A DNA stretch of 64,000 bases, from NCBI RefSeq assembly GCF_025499515.1, contig NZ_JAMKFA010000003.1, positions 186,001 to 250,000 on the forward strand. The letters run 5' to 3'. The notes beneath the pieces were generated by a model. The model did no database searches and was not told the origin of the DNA. It worked only from the letters and a program-made list of their open reading frames with translations. The DNA comes from Flavobacterium odoriferum (GTDB taxonomy: Bacteria; Bacteroidota; Bacteroidia; Flavobacteriales; Flavobacteriaceae). Shown piece after piece: positions 42,261-51,827 of the stretch. The position numbers and the translations under genes are program-made. Positions within the stretch are counted from its first letter, which is position 1. Each line of letters starts with the position of its first letter.

Positions 42261-42638
42261 TTATGGTTTTACAATTTCTTTAAAACCATCCCAATTAGCA
42301 TAAATTAAAAACACATTAGCAAATAAAATGGCTGCTGCCATTGGAATATCTGCACCTGTAACAACTACGTGAATTAGAAAAATATTGATGCTTATGGGTA
42401 ACAAAATGATAGTTCCTAGTCGAACAAATTTACCACTTACTAACATTAATCCTGCTACTAATTCAATAGCTTTTGCTACAGGAAAAATGTATTTTGAAGC
42501 CATAAATCCAGCCATTAATGTAGCCAAATCTCCAGTTGGTTCAGGTTGTTCTCCCATTAGGTTGAAAAAATAAGAAATAGAAGCAAAAAGCATCATAGCT
42601 CCTAAAAGTACTCGAACAATAATAGTTGCAATTTTCAT
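42261..42638 (-). CDS. DoxX-family membrane protein
   Basis: 125 residues, four membrane segments. The pattern ATIIVRVLLGAMMLFASISYFF, FPVAKAIELVAGLMLVSGKFVRLGTIILLPISINIFLIHVV is that of the DoxX-like group widespread in Bacteroidota. Possible roles include quinone-linked thiol oxidation or membrane redox balance; none can be assigned here. It stands alone, 47 bases downstream of the TPR protein gene. Confidence 0.85.
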   Translation of the reverse strand: MKIATIIVRVLLGAMMLFASISYFFNLMGEQPEPTGDLATLMAGFMASKYIFPVAKAIELVAGLMLVSGKFVRLGTIILLPISINIFLIHVVVTGADIPMAAAILFANVFLIYANWDGFKEIVKP

Positions 42639-42685
42639 AATTTGAATAGTTTTTGGTTAGTAATTTCAAATATAGCGAAATATTT

Positions 42686-43552
42686 TTACCTTTTACTATT
42701 CCATTCTTTTTCAAAAAAATCAATATACTGAGCATATTGAGAACCTTTTTCGGCATATGTTTTAGTTATTTTTGCCCATTCATCAAACTTAGCTTTATTC
42801 TTAATTAAGAAATATCCTTGAGCCATATTTACTGCCATCTCCGATTTTTCAAAATTACTATCAGACAAACTAATTCCTTTTTTATATGTTTTTTCCGCCA
42901 TGTCTAATTTATTTAGTTTAGAATAGGCATATCCTAATTCTCTATAAAAAGAATAATTTTTAGAATCGTTTTTTAAAGCCTTTTCTAAAATTGGAATTGA
43001 TTTATCATATTGTCCTAAATGATTGTGTGCATAAGCAATTTCGAATTCTAAACCTTTATGATGGGGTTCTTTTTGATAACCTTTATTTAAATACAATAAA
43101 GCTTTTTCACAAGCACCAACATGATTAAAGTGGTAGCCTAATTGTTTTAAATTTTCAACTGAATCCTCTGAAAACTTATAACTACTTAACCAATCAGGTT
43201 CTTTAGTTAGATTAAGTTCTTTAACTTTATCATCACCCAAAATTGACATTTTTACAATGTTTGGATTATCTAATCTTTTTATTATCATCTGATAGGCTGG
43301 CTGTGCCTCACCAATGTATTTATTGTTTTTATCAATAAAAAAGCTTCCACCTAAATTAAATGTAATTCCAGCAGAAATATCAATATAAATAAAACCATAA
43401 GTATATAAGCTATCATTATCCTTTTTAGGTAAAACAACCCATTTATTTATGGCATCGTAAAAATTGGTTTCAAATTTAAGCTCACTGTTTTCTTGAGCAT
43501 TAGCATTAGTAAAAAATAGAATACTTAGGCAAATGATAAATAGTTTTTTCAT
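42686..43552 (-). CDS. exported TPR-repeat protein
   Basis: 288 residues. A signal peptide (ending NANAQ, about residue 19) is followed by a strand-rich part without recognised domain, then from about residue 140 four TPR-type helix pairs (GACEKALLYLNKGYQKEPHHKGLEFEIAYAHNHLGQYDKSIPILEKAL...). TPRs hold protein partners together; which ones is unknown. Flanked by terminator-like hairpins, so probably single. Confidence 0.8.
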   Translation of the reverse strand: MKKLFIICLSILFFTNANAQENSELKFETNFYDAINKWVVLPKKDNDSLYTYGFIYIDISAGITFNLGGSFFIDKNNKYIGEAQPAYQMIIKRLDNPNIVKMSILGDDKVKELNLTKEPDWLSSYKFSEDSVENLKQLGYHFNHVGACEKALLYLNKGYQKEPHHKGLEFEIAYAHNHLGQYDKSIPILEKALKNDSKNYSFYRELGYAYSKLNKLDMAEKTYKKGISLSDSNFEKSEMAVNMAQGYFLIKNKAKFDEWAKITKTYAEKGSQYAQYIDFFEKEWNSKR

Positions 43553-43580
43553 AAATAAAATATTAGTATTTCAAATATAT

Positions 43581-43611
43581 AAAAAACCATCAGGAAACTG
43601 ATGGTTTTTTC
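43581..43611 (-). terminator. terminator of the DUF4349 gene
   Basis: AAACCATCAG-GAAA-CTGATGGTTT (43584-43607), perfect ten-base-pair stem, A-run and T-run on either side. Confidence 0.88.
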
Positions 43612-44505
43612 TTACTTTTTTAAAAACTTCTTATATCCAAAGAACCCTAAAAACCCAATCAAGGCAAATGGCCAAAGAACAATAACAAAAGAAATAATGT
43701 TTTCCAACATAAACCAACCCGTTTTTAAGCTATCCCAAATTTGTAAACCAATATTTGGTCGGTAAGCGTTGATGCTTTTTTCATTAGCTACCATTTCTTG
43801 TTTGATGCTTTCGTCTTGGTAAATGTTTAGTGTTAAAGTACTAAAATTAACTTGATATTGAAGCGATAAATTCTGCAATTTTGAAGCGTCATTTTGTTCT
43901 TTTTTAGCATCTAACGTTTCTTCTGCTTTTACAACTTGATTCAGTTTCTTTCCTTTAGAATCAATTGCATTTTCCAAACGCTTTTCAGATGAATTACTTC
44001 TTTTTTGGGCTAATTCATTGGATAACATTTGTAACGAAACATCATCTGCTTTGATAATGCGATAATCTAAAAAATGAATTTGTTTTGCAATGGTTTTAAT
44101 AACTGTATCCATTTTCGTATTCGGAACGCGAATGGTGATATTGTTATCTACTTTATATTTTGTAGTTACTAAAGTACTATCCTGACTAACTTTGGTTCGG
44201 TCTTCGCTGTGAATATTACTTTGTAGATTGGTATAAGTTACAAATCCACCAAATTTCGTAGTTGCATCTTCAATAGCATAAGTTGATTTGGCAACATTCT
44301 TGACTTTAAATTTTACATCAGCGGTTCGGACAAATTGTCGATTGCTGTTTTTGTTTTCAACGGCTGCCGAAGAGGAAACAACACTTGTGCTATCGGTTGC
44401 AGCTTCTTCTTCATAATTTGCATCTTCTGACGCAGCAGATTCTTTACATGCGAATACTAAACCAAGCGCTAGTAAAGTCAATACGATTTTGGTGTTTTTG
44501 TTCAT
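43612..44505 (-). CDS. DUF4349 lipoprotein
   Basis: 297 residues. Lipoprotein signal (LALGLVFACKES, Cys20), an acidic serine-rich linker, then DUF4349: NRQFVRTADVKFKVKNVAKSTYAIED, ITIRVPNTKMDTVIKTI, a coiled coil rich in lysine/glutamate, and one C-terminal membrane segment with basic tail (GYKKFLKK). So it is anchored at both ends with the domain outside the cytoplasm. Function unknown; relatives occur across bacteria. Confidence 0.88.
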   Translation of the reverse strand: MNKNTKIVLTLLALGLVFACKESAASEDANYEEEAATDSTSVVSSSAAVENKNSNRQFVRTADVKFKVKNVAKSTYAIEDATTKFGGFVTYTNLQSNIHSEDRTKVSQDSTLVTTKYKVDNNITIRVPNTKMDTVIKTIAKQIHFLDYRIIKADDVSLQMLSNELAQKRSNSSEKRLENAIDSKGKKLNQVVKAEETLDAKKEQNDASKLQNLSLQYQVNFSTLTLNIYQDESIKQEMVANEKSINAYRPNIGLQIWDSLKTGWFMLENIISFVIVLWPFALIGFLGFFGYKKFLKK

Positions 44506-44687
44506 AAAAATTCATTTTAAGTTATTGATTAATTGTTTTTAATACGTGTAGTTTTAGAATCAATACAAATGAATTTTTAATGGGTTAGTTGTAGAGGCAA
44601 GAATAAAAATCGTGCCAAATTTTAACATTTGAACCATTTTCCAACAACTATTTTTTTGTTGTACTTTTACGAAGTAAATTTTCCAAT

Positions 44688-45971
44688 TTGAGAACAGTAA
44701 TTACAAAAGATATTTCGCGTTTTTCCGACTTTAAAAACCAACTTTTACATTGGGCCAACCAACACAGAGAAGTTGTTTTTTTAGATTCGAATTCCTATCA
44801 TCAAAAGTATTCGAGTTACGATGCGGTTTTGGCGGTGGATGCTTTTACTTCGATTAAAACCGATTACGAAAATGCGTTTCAAGATTTGTATCAGTACCAA
44901 AGTCAAATGAAAGATTGGTTGTTTGGTTACTTATCCTACGATTTAAAAAATGATACCGAAGTTTTACATTCCAACAATTTTGACGGATTAGAATTCCCCG
45001 ATTTATTCTTCTTTCAACCTAAAAAGTTGTTTCTAATCAAAGAAAATCAAGTCGAAATTCAATATTTAAGAATGTGTGATGACGAAATTGAAGCTGATTT
45101 CGTAGAAATCTTATCTATCGCATCCATCAAAAATCACCCATCAATCATCAATATCCAACAACGCATCTCAAAAGAAAATTACCTTTCCAAAGTTTCAAAA
45201 ATGCTCGAACACATTCATCGTGGCGACATTTACGAAGCCAATTTCTGTATGGAATTTTTTGCCGAAAATGCTGAAATTGAACCTTTAGAAATTTATCAAA
45301 AGTTGAATGCTATTTCGGAACCACCATTTGCATTGTATTTCAAAAATAATTTCCAATATTTACTTTCGGCTTCACCCGAACGTTATTTGCGAAAAGAAGG
45401 AAATAAAGTCATTTCCCAACCGATTAAAGGAACAGCCAAAAGAAGTCTCGATTTAGAACAAGACGAACAATTAAAATCTGATTTAGCTCAAAACGAGAAA
45501 GAGCGTTCGGAAAACATCATGATTGTGGATTTAGTTCGAAACGATTTATCTCACACTGCTACAAAAGGAAGTGTTCAAGTGGAAGAATTGTGTCAGATTT
45601 ATACTTTTAAACAAGTCCACCAAATGATTTCGACCATTGTTTCCGAAGTAGAAAATACCACTTCGCCTGTAGAAATTATTAGAACTACTTTTCCTATGGG
45701 AAGTATGACTGGCGCACCCAAAATTTCAGCTATGCAAATCATTGAAGAATTAGAAGAAACAAAACGCGGTTTGTACAGTGGAGCGGTGGGTTATTTTACA
45801 CCAACTGGCGATTTCGATTTCAATGTGGTCATTAGAAGTATTTTGTATAATTCAAAAAATCAATATTTATCTTTTTCTGTTGGAAGTGCTATTACTTCTC
45901 AAGCTATTCCTGAAATGGAATACGAAGAATGTTTGTTGAAGGCAAAGGCAATGTTTGAGGTTTTAAGCTAG
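44688..45971 (+). CDS. pabB: aminodeoxychorismate synthase component I, TTG start
   Basis: 427 residues of the chorismate-utilising family: the N-terminal domain with VVFLDSNSYHQKYSSYDAVLAVDAF, then HIHRGDIYEANFCMEF, SASPERYLR, QPIKGTAKRS, ENIMIVDLVRNDLS, and GSMTGAPKISAMQIIEELE. It makes 4-amino-4-deoxychorismate for folate synthesis with a PabA partner not seen here. PabB rather than TrpE is judged from length and context only. The start is a TTG at 44688 ((M)RTVITKDISRF); no ATG precedes the conserved N-terminus, and a near-consensus box TACTTTTA lies at 44662-44669. Confidence 0.88.
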   Translation: MRTVITKDISRFSDFKNQLLHWANQHREVVFLDSNSYHQKYSSYDAVLAVDAFTSIKTDYENAFQDLYQYQSQMKDWLFGYLSYDLKNDTEVLHSNNFDGLEFPDLFFFQPKKLFLIKENQVEIQYLRMCDDEIEADFVEILSIASIKNHPSIINIQQRISKENYLSKVSKMLEHIHRGDIYEANFCMEFFAENAEIEPLEIYQKLNAISEPPFALYFKNNFQYLLSASPERYLRKEGNKVISQPIKGTAKRSLDLEQDEQLKSDLAQNEKERSENIMIVDLVRNDLSHTATKGSVQVEELCQIYTFKQVHQMISTIVSEVENTTSPVEIIRTTFPMGSMTGAPKISAMQIIEELEETKRGLYSGAVGYFTPTGDFDFNVVIRSILYNSKNQYLSFSVGSAITSQAIPEMEYEECLLKAKAMFEVLS

Positions 45972-46013
45972 GAAAAAGAAATAAGGGATTAGGGAAAAGT
46001 AAAAACAATAAAT

Positions 46014-46370
46014 ATGAAAAGTTATAGAGATTTAATAGTTTGGCAAAAATCGATGAGTTGGGTTACAATAGTTTATTCTCTAACATCAAAAATTCCTGAA
46101 AGTGAAAAGTTTGGATTAATTTCACAAATTAGGAGAAGTTCAGTCGCTATTCCTTCAAATATTGCTGAAGGTTATGGCAGAAATTATAAAAAAGATTATT
46201 CAAGATTTTTGCAGATTTCAAGAGGTTCTTTGTTTGAATGTCAAACGCAAATAGAAATTGCAATAAATTTAGGTTTTATTTCAAGTGAAGATTGTAAAGA
46301 AATCAATGATTTGTCTATTGAAATTGAAAAAATGCTAAATTCACTAATAAATAAATTATCAGAAAACTAA
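46014..46370 (+). CDS. four-helix-bundle protein (S23/IVP family)
   Basis: 118 residues, all helical: YRDLIVWQKSMSWV, IPESEKFGLISQIRRSSVAIPSNIAEGYGR and SRFLQISRGSLFECQTQIEIAINLGF are the blocks of the family first seen in intervening sequences of 23S rRNA genes. Function is unknown. The gene sits between pabB and tilS and is bracketed by GGGATTAGGGAAAAG-like words upstream (45985-46005) and their inverse downstream (46371-46390), as if the gene and its flanks entered the operon as a unit. Confidence 0.9.
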   Translation: MKSYRDLIVWQKSMSWVTIVYSLTSKIPESEKFGLISQIRRSSVAIPSNIAEGYGRNYKKDYSRFLQISRGSLFECQTQIEIAINLGFISSEDCKEINDLSIEIEKMLNSLINKLSEN

Positions 46371-46403
46371 TCCCTTTTCCCTTTTTACTAATTACTTTTG
46401 ATA

Positions 46404-47708
46404 ATGCTTACAAAATTCCAATATCATATCGAACAAAATTTCGCCCAACTAAAAGACAAGAAATTGCTCTTAGCAGTTAGTGGAGGCATTGATAGTATGG
46501 TTTTGTTGGATTTGTTTTACAAGTTGAGGTTTGATATTTGCATAGTACATTGCAATTTCCAACTTCGTGGAAAAGAGAGTGATGCAGATGAAATGTTGGT
46601 TAGGGAAACTTGCCAAGACAGCTATATTCCTTATTTTATTGAGTCGTTTGACACACTCGAATTTGCTAAAGAAAACAAACTTTCCATTCAATTAGCCGCT
46701 CGAAAGTTGCGTTACGATTGGTTTCAAGAATTTATTTCACTTGGATTTGATTATGTTTTAACTGCACATCATTTGGATGACAATGTAGAAACGTTTTTAA
46801 TCAATTTTACAAGAGGAACTGGCTTAGAAGGTTTAACGGGAATTCCAGCTCAAAATGGAAACATTATTCGTCCATTGTTGCCTTTTTCACGAGAGGAAAT
46901 TGAAAATTATGCGCTAGAAAATAAAATTCAATGGAGAGAAGATTCTAGTAATGCTTCAGACAAGTATTTTAGAAATAAATTACGTCACAATATTGTTCCC
47001 ACTTTAAAAGAATTGAATACAGGATTTTTAGATTCGTTTCAAAATACCTTACATCATTTGCACCAAGCAGAATCTTTGGTTAACGATGCTTCAAAATTGG
47101 TTTATGAGAAAGTTGTTGAAGAGAAGAAAAATCAAGTAGAAATTCATTTGAATTCATTGCTTCAATTCAAAAATTACAAAGCATATTTGTACCAATGGCT
47201 TAAAAATTACGGATTTTCAGCTTGGAATGATATTTATGATTTGGTGGAAGCACAATCAGGAAAACAGGTTTTTTCTGAAACCCATGTTTTGTTGAAAGAT
47301 CGAGAGAAATTAATCCTTTCCGAGAGAAAATCATCAAATAATTCGGAAGTTTTGATCATAGAATCGATAGAAAGTAAAGTTAATATTCCCTTAAAACTTA
47401 GGTTTTGTAAAGCAGTTAACATTTTTGAAACAGTTTCCAATTGTATATTTGTAGATGAAAGTAAGATCAAATTTCCATTAACGATTCGAAAATGGCAAGA
47501 AGGAGATTATTTTTATCCATCAGGAATGAATGGAAAAAAGAAATTGAGCAAGTATTTTAAAGACGAAAAATATTCGCTTTTAGATAAAGAAAATCAGTGG
47601 TTATTATGTTCGGAAGATCAAATTATTTGGGTAATTGGAAAACGAGCAGACAATCGCTATATTGCAAACGAAACAACACAAAATAGTATAAAAATCGAAT
47701 TAAAATAA
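46404..47708 (+). CDS. tilS: tRNA(Ile)-lysidine synthase
   Basis: 434 residues from ATG 46404. PP-loop SGGIDSMVLLDL near residue 28, HCNFQLRGKESDADE, LTAHHLDDNVETFLINFTRGTGLEGL, and a C-terminal TilS domain (LTIRKWQEGDYFYPSGMNGKKKLSKYFKDEK). It turns cytidine 34 of the minor isoleucine tRNA into lysidine so that AUA is read correctly; essential. A TTG two codons upstream is not needed. Its stop codon shares one base with the dsbD start. Confidence 0.95.
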   Translation: MLTKFQYHIEQNFAQLKDKKLLLAVSGGIDSMVLLDLFYKLRFDICIVHCNFQLRGKESDADEMLVRETCQDSYIPYFIESFDTLEFAKENKLSIQLAARKLRYDWFQEFISLGFDYVLTAHHLDDNVETFLINFTRGTGLEGLTGIPAQNGNIIRPLLPFSREEIENYALENKIQWREDSSNASDKYFRNKLRHNIVPTLKELNTGFLDSFQNTLHHLHQAESLVNDASKLVYEKVVEEKKNQVEIHLNSLLQFKNYKAYLYQWLKNYGFSAWNDIYDLVEAQSGKQVFSETHVLLKDREKLILSERKSSNNSEVLIIESIESKVNIPLKLRFCKAVNIFETVSNCIFVDESKIKFPLTIRKWQEGDYFYPSGMNGKKKLSKYFKDEKYSLLDKENQWLLCSEDQIIWVIGKRADNRYIANETTQNSIKIELK

Positions 47709-49735
47709 TGAAAAAATTAACCTACATTTTATTATTACTAACCTTTTTTGCTCAAGGTCAAATTATAAATCCTGTAAAATGGAAAACCAAAATAGTTCAA
47801 AAATCAGCTACCGAATTTGAATTGGTTATGGATGCTACCATTGAAAACGAGTGGCACATGTATTCGCAATTCACACCAGAAAATGGACCACTTCCAACCG
47901 TTTTCAACTACAAAAATGCAAAAGGAAACTTCGATTTAGTTGGGAAAACCAAAGAAAGTCCATACAAAAAAGTATACAACGATATTTTTGAGGTAGACGA
48001 ATATTATTTTGCTAAAACGGCTCAGTTCAAGCAAATCATAAAAGTTACCAATCCAAAATTAAAAGAAGTAAAAGTTTATGTGGAATACCAAGTTTGTAAA
48101 GAACAATGTATTCAGCAAGATGCTACGTTTACGTTTAAATTGCCAGAAATTAAGGTGGAAGATGTAGCGTCAACAAATGTAATTTCGACTGATACAACAA
48201 CAATAACTACCGATACAGCAACTGTTGAAACAGCAGATGCAGAAAAACCAATTAAAGAAGTTACATCAACTTTGGCTCCGAATGAAGAAAAAAAGAATGG
48301 ATGGTTATTATTTCTTGCAACTCTATTAGCTGGAATATTAGTTACATTCACTCCTTGTGTTTTTCCAATGATTCCAATGACAGTAAGTTTTTTCTTAAAG
48401 CAAAGTGCTCACGGAGATAAAAAGAAAGGACGATTTAATGCGTTAATGTATGGTTTCTTTATTGTATTGATTTATGTATTGATTTCATTACCATTTCATA
48501 TTTTTGAAGGAATTAGCGAGGATGTTTTTTACGAGGTATCAACAAATCCCTATTTGAATTTATTCTTTTTTGCAGTTTTTACCATTTTTGCGATATCATT
48601 TTTGGGTGCATTTGAGATTACTATTCCATCTAGTTTAGCTAATAAAGTTGATAATGCCTCAAATAAAGGAGGTTTGATAGGAATCTTCTTCATGGCATTA
48701 ACTTTAATAATTGTTTCTTTTTCATGTACGGGACCTGCTTTAGGGTTAGTTATTGGAGGTGCTTTATCTACTGATGGTGGCGCAACTTTATTAACAATTG
48801 CCATGTTAGGATTTGGAGTTGGTTTAGCTTTTCCATTTATGATTTTTGCTTTATTCCCAAGTATGATGGGTAATTTGCCAAAATCGGGTGGTTGGTTAAA
48901 TACCGTTAAAGTTGTATTTGGTTTTATCGAATTGGCTCTAGCTTTCAAATTTTTCTCAATGGCTGATTTAGTTATGGATTGGCATATTTTAGAGAGAGAA
49001 ACTTTTATTGCTATTTGGGTGGCATTATTTTTAGGTTTAGCATTATATCTTTTTGGAAAAATTACATTGCCACATGATAGCCCTCTTTCACATATTTCTG
49101 TTGGAAGATTATTATTAGGTTTATTGTCTTTAACCTTTGCAGTTTATTTAATTCCAGGTTTATGGGGAGCTCCATTAAATGTAATTAGTGGTTTTCCACC
49201 ACCAATGTCATATAGTGAAAGTCCAAACGGAGTAGGAGCAAAAAATAGTATCGAATCAAATAGTAGTTCAGGAGAAGAATTACCAGAGCATGCTCAATAT
49301 GGGCCTCATAAAATCGTTGCTTTTCATGATTATGATGAAGGTTTAGCATATGCAAAAAAAGTAAATAAACCAGTTTTAATTGATTTTACAGGTGTAACTT
49401 GTGTAAATTGTAGAAGAATGGAAGAATTAGTTTGGGCAAAACCAGAAATTTTAAATATTCTTAAAAACGATGTTGTACTTATTTCTTTGTACGTTGACGA
49501 TAGAAAAGAGTTACCTAAAGATGAAGTTTATACAACTAAATCAGGAAAAGAAATTACTACATATGGTAAAAAATGGAGTGATTTAGCAATTACAAAATAT
49601 AAAGCTAACATTCAACCATATTACATCTTAATGGCACATGATGAATCCAATTTAAACCAACCTGTAGGTTATACACCAGATGTTGAAGAATATAAAACTT
49701 GGTTAAAAGAAGGTATCTCAAAATTCAAAAAATAA
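47708..49735 (+). CDS. dsbD: thiol:disulfide interchange protein DsbD
   Basis: 675 residues: signal peptide (ending FAQGQ), N-terminal periplasmic domain with the cysteine pair VCKEQC, an eight-segment membrane core with TPCVFPMIPMT and FSCTGPALG carrying the two transfer cysteines, and a C-terminal thioredoxin domain with DFTGVTCVNCRRME (Cys565, Cys568). It moves electrons from cytoplasmic thioredoxin to periplasmic thiol proteins, such as the TlpA-like lipoprotein at 26539-27663. The gene is translationally coupled to tilS by a one-base overlap and ends in a terminator. Confidence 0.93.
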   Translation: MKKLTYILLLLTFFAQGQIINPVKWKTKIVQKSATEFELVMDATIENEWHMYSQFTPENGPLPTVFNYKNAKGNFDLVGKTKESPYKKVYNDIFEVDEYYFAKTAQFKQIIKVTNPKLKEVKVYVEYQVCKEQCIQQDATFTFKLPEIKVEDVASTNVISTDTTTITTDTATVETADAEKPIKEVTSTLAPNEEKKNGWLLFLATLLAGILVTFTPCVFPMIPMTVSFFLKQSAHGDKKKGRFNALMYGFFIVLIYVLISLPFHIFEGISEDVFYEVSTNPYLNLFFFAVFTIFAISFLGAFEITIPSSLANKVDNASNKGGLIGIFFMALTLIIVSFSCTGPALGLVIGGALSTDGGATLLTIAMLGFGVGLAFPFMIFALFPSMMGNLPKSGGWLNTVKVVFGFIELALAFKFFSMADLVMDWHILERETFIAIWVALFLGLALYLFGKITLPHDSPLSHISVGRLLLGLLSLTFAVYLIPGLWGAPLNVISGFPPPMSYSESPNGVGAKNSIESNSSSGEELPEHAQYGPHKIVAFHDYDEGLAYAKKVNKPVLIDFTGVTCVNCRRMEELVWAKPEILNILKNDVVLISLYVDDRKELPKDEVYTTKSGKEITTYGKKWSDLAITKYKANIQPYYILMAHDESNLNQPVGYTPDVEEYKTWLKEGISKFKK

Positions 49736-49738
49736 ATC

Positions 49739-49766
49739 AAATCCCGAGCAATCGGGATTTTTTATT
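49739..49766 (+). terminator. terminator of dsbD
   Basis: ATCCCGA-GCAA-TCGGGAT (49741-49758) followed by seven T. Confidence 0.88.
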
Positions 49767-49779
49767 TCAAAAACTTTTC

Positions 49780-49787
49780 TATATTTG
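49780..49787 (+). promoter_or_regulatory. -7 element of yifB
   Basis: TATATTTG, perfect TAnnTTTG, 33 nt before the ATG. TATAAGCCAT then occurs twice (49794-49803, 49812-49821), the second copy containing the start codon. Confidence 0.6.
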
Positions 49788-49819
49788 CATCTATATAAGC
49801 CATTTAAATAGTATAAGCC

Positions 49820-51355
49820 ATGTTAGTAAAAGTATTCGGAAGCGCCGTTTTTGGCGTAGAAGCGACTACCATTACGGTAGAAGTAAACACAGAAAAGGGA
49901 ATCGGTTATCATTTAGTTGGTCTTCCAGATTCCGCAATAAAAGAAAGCAGTTTTCGAATTGCAGCCGCACTTAAAAACAATTCCTATCAATTTCCCGGAA
50001 AAAAAATTATTGTAAATATGGCACCTGCCGATTTACGAAAAGAAGGTTCTGCTTACGATTTAACTATTGCAGTTGGAATTTTAGCGGCATCTTCCCAAAT
50101 TACCTCTAAAGAAATCGAAAATTACATCATCATGGGCGAATTATCGCTCGATGGTACTTTGCAACCCATAAAAGGAGCATTATCTATTGCTATTAAAGCC
50201 AAAGAAGAAGGTTTTAAAGGTGTGATTATTCCGATTCAAAATGTTAAAGAAGCAGCTATTGTAGAAGATTTAGATGTTTACGGAGTTTCTAACGTTACCG
50301 AAGTAATCGAATTTTTTGAAGGAAAAGGAAATTTAGAACCCACAAGAATTGATACAACCGAAGAATTTTCAAAAACCTTAAATTTTCCAGAACACGATTT
50401 TAGTGATGTAAAAGGTCAAGAAGGAATTAAACGTTGTATGGAAATAGCCGCAGCAGGTGGACATAATATCATTTTAATTGGTCCTCCAGGTTCAGGAAAG
50501 ACCATGTTAGCCAAGCGATTACCAAGTATTTTGCCGCCAATGACTATGCGAGAGGCTTTAGAAACCACCAAAATCCATTCAGTAGCTGGAAAGACTAAAG
50601 ATGTTGGTTTGATGGCACAACGTCCTTTTAGAAGCCCGCATCATACCGCATCAAGTGTAAGTTTAGTTGGTGGTGGAAGTTATCCACAACCGGGAGAAAT
50701 TTCTTTAGCACATAATGGTGTTTTATTTTTAGATGAATTACCCGAATTCAAAAGAGAGGTTTTAGAAGTAATGCGTCAGCCATTAGAAGATAGGGAAGTC
50801 ACGATTTCCAGAGCGAAATTTACAATTACATATCCATCATCATTTATGTTAGTAGCGAGTATGAATCCGAGCCCGGGTGGTTATTTTAATGATCCGAATG
50901 CGCCTGTGAGTTCTACTCCTCAAGAAATGCAACGCTATTTGAGTAAGATTTCGGGACCTTTGTTGGATAGAATTGATATTCATATTGAAGTCACACCGGT
51001 TCCGTTTGAAAAATTAACTGAAACTCGAAAAGCTGAAAGTAGCGTATCTATTAGAGAACGAGTAACCAAAGCTAGAGAAATACAATCACAGCGATTTGAA
51101 AATTATGAATATATTCATTACAATGCGCAAATGAGTAGTAAATTAATTCGTGAATTTTGTGCTTTAGATGAGGTTTCGTTACAATTATTAAAAACGGCTA
51201 TGGAGCGATTGAATTTATCCGCAAGAGCGTATGATAGAATTTTAAAAGTTTCAAGAACAATTGCCGATTTGGAGGATTCTGAGTCTATTCAATCGCATCA
51301 TATTGCAGAGGCAATTCAGTATCGTAGTTTGGATAGGGAAGGGTGGTTAGGCTAG
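49820..51355 (+). CDS. YifB-type Mg-chelatase-like AAA ATPase (ComM family)
   Basis: 511 residues: an N-terminal Lon-protease-like domain without the catalytic dyad ([37 protein letters not shown]), then the ATPase with Walker A GPPGSGKT (221-228), [40 protein letters not shown] (Walker B) and the C-terminal Mg-chelatase domain ([37 protein letters not shown]). ComM is a branch-migration helicase needed for natural transformation in proteobacteria; the same role here is possible but not shown. Confidence 0.94.
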   Translation: MLVKVFGSAVFGVEATTITVEVNTEKGIGYHLVGLPDSAIKESSFRIAAALKNNSYQFPGKKIIVNMAPADLRKEGSAYDLTIAVGILAASSQITSKEIENYIIMGELSLDGTLQPIKGALSIAIKAKEEGFKGVIIPIQNVKEAAIVEDLDVYGVSNVTEVIEFFEGKGNLEPTRIDTTEEFSKTLNFPEHDFSDVKGQEGIKRCMEIAAAGGHNIILIGPPGSGKTMLAKRLPSILPPMTMREALETTKIHSVAGKTKDVGLMAQRPFRSPHHTASSVSLVGGGSYPQPGEISLAHNGVLFLDELPEFKREVLEVMRQPLEDREVTISRAKFTITYPSSFMLVASMNPSPGGYFNDPNAPVSSTPQEMQRYLSKISGPLLDRIDIHIEVTPVPFEKLTETRKAESSVSIRERVTKAREIQSQRFENYEYIHYNAQMSSKLIREFCALDEVSLQLLKTAMERLNLSARAYDRILKVSRTIADLEDSESIQSHHIAEAIQYRSLDREGWLG

Positions 51356-51361
51356 TTTGAG

Positions 51362-51415
51362 GTTTAAATTATTGAATTCTTCTTATTAATGCTAGAAGAA
51401 TTCAATAATTTAAAC
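51362..51415. terminator. perfect 22-bp inverted repeat between converging yifB and DUF2452 genes
   Basis: Positions 51362-51383 and 51394-51415 are exact reverse complements with a ten-base loop, giving a 22-bp stem with no mismatch. It starts seven bases after the yifB stop codon and includes the last base pairs and the stop codon of the DUF2452 gene (51410-51412). Neither side has a T-run, so it is a 3'-end hairpin shared by both messages rather than a standard terminator. Confidence 0.8.
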
Positions 51416-51826
51416 AGTATCTTGTTTGGAATCGATATGAATCCATTTTTTGTTGCTATTCAGTTTAAAGGAACCAATGTGTTCTTTATTCCAGAAATCT
51501 GGATGAATTAGTGAAAGAAAATTTGAACCATCTTTAGCTAAATACAAATGATAGGTTTCACCAATTATTGGTTCAAATGAATATTTAGCATTGTATAAAA
51601 TTTCATTCCATTCATATTCTTGCATTAATTTTTCATATTCGGCTTTAAGTTCATTAAACTTACTTTCGAATTCTCTATTAACGTTTCTAATACCAATATT
51701 TTTCCAATCTACAACGTTATCCAATTTAATTGCTGGCGAACCAACACTAGTAGGATAAGCGAGTACATTTGCATTGTATCCATTTTCTTCAGAAAAAACT
51801 ACATTATCAGGAATTTTATTTTTCAT
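51410..51826 (-). CDS. DUF2452 family protein
   Basis: 138 residues from ATG 51826 (MKNKIPDNVVFSEENGYNANVLAYPTSVGSPAIKLD). The remaining family blocks are KFNELKAEYEKLMQEYEWNEILYNAKYSFEPIIGETYHLY and LSLIHPDFWNKEHIGSFKL. Function unknown. A longer frame to 51898 overlaps the upstream gene and lacks family similarity, so it is rejected. It starts one base after the stop of the TIGR03643 gene. The stop codon lies in a perfect inverted repeat. Confidence 0.85.
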   Translation of the reverse strand: MKNKIPDNVVFSEENGYNANVLAYPTSVGSPAIKLDNVVDWKNIGIRNVNREFESKFNELKAEYEKLMQEYEWNEILYNAKYSFEPIIGETYHLYLAKDGSNFLSLIHPDFWNKEHIGSFKLNSNKKWIHIDSKQDTV

Positions 51827-51827
51827 T

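Noticed and set aside
46393..46400. TACTTTTG as promoter of tilS
   Set aside because: It ends only three bases before the tilS ATG, so the transcript would begin inside the coding sequence; it is part of the repeated CTTTTTACTAATTACTTTTG word.
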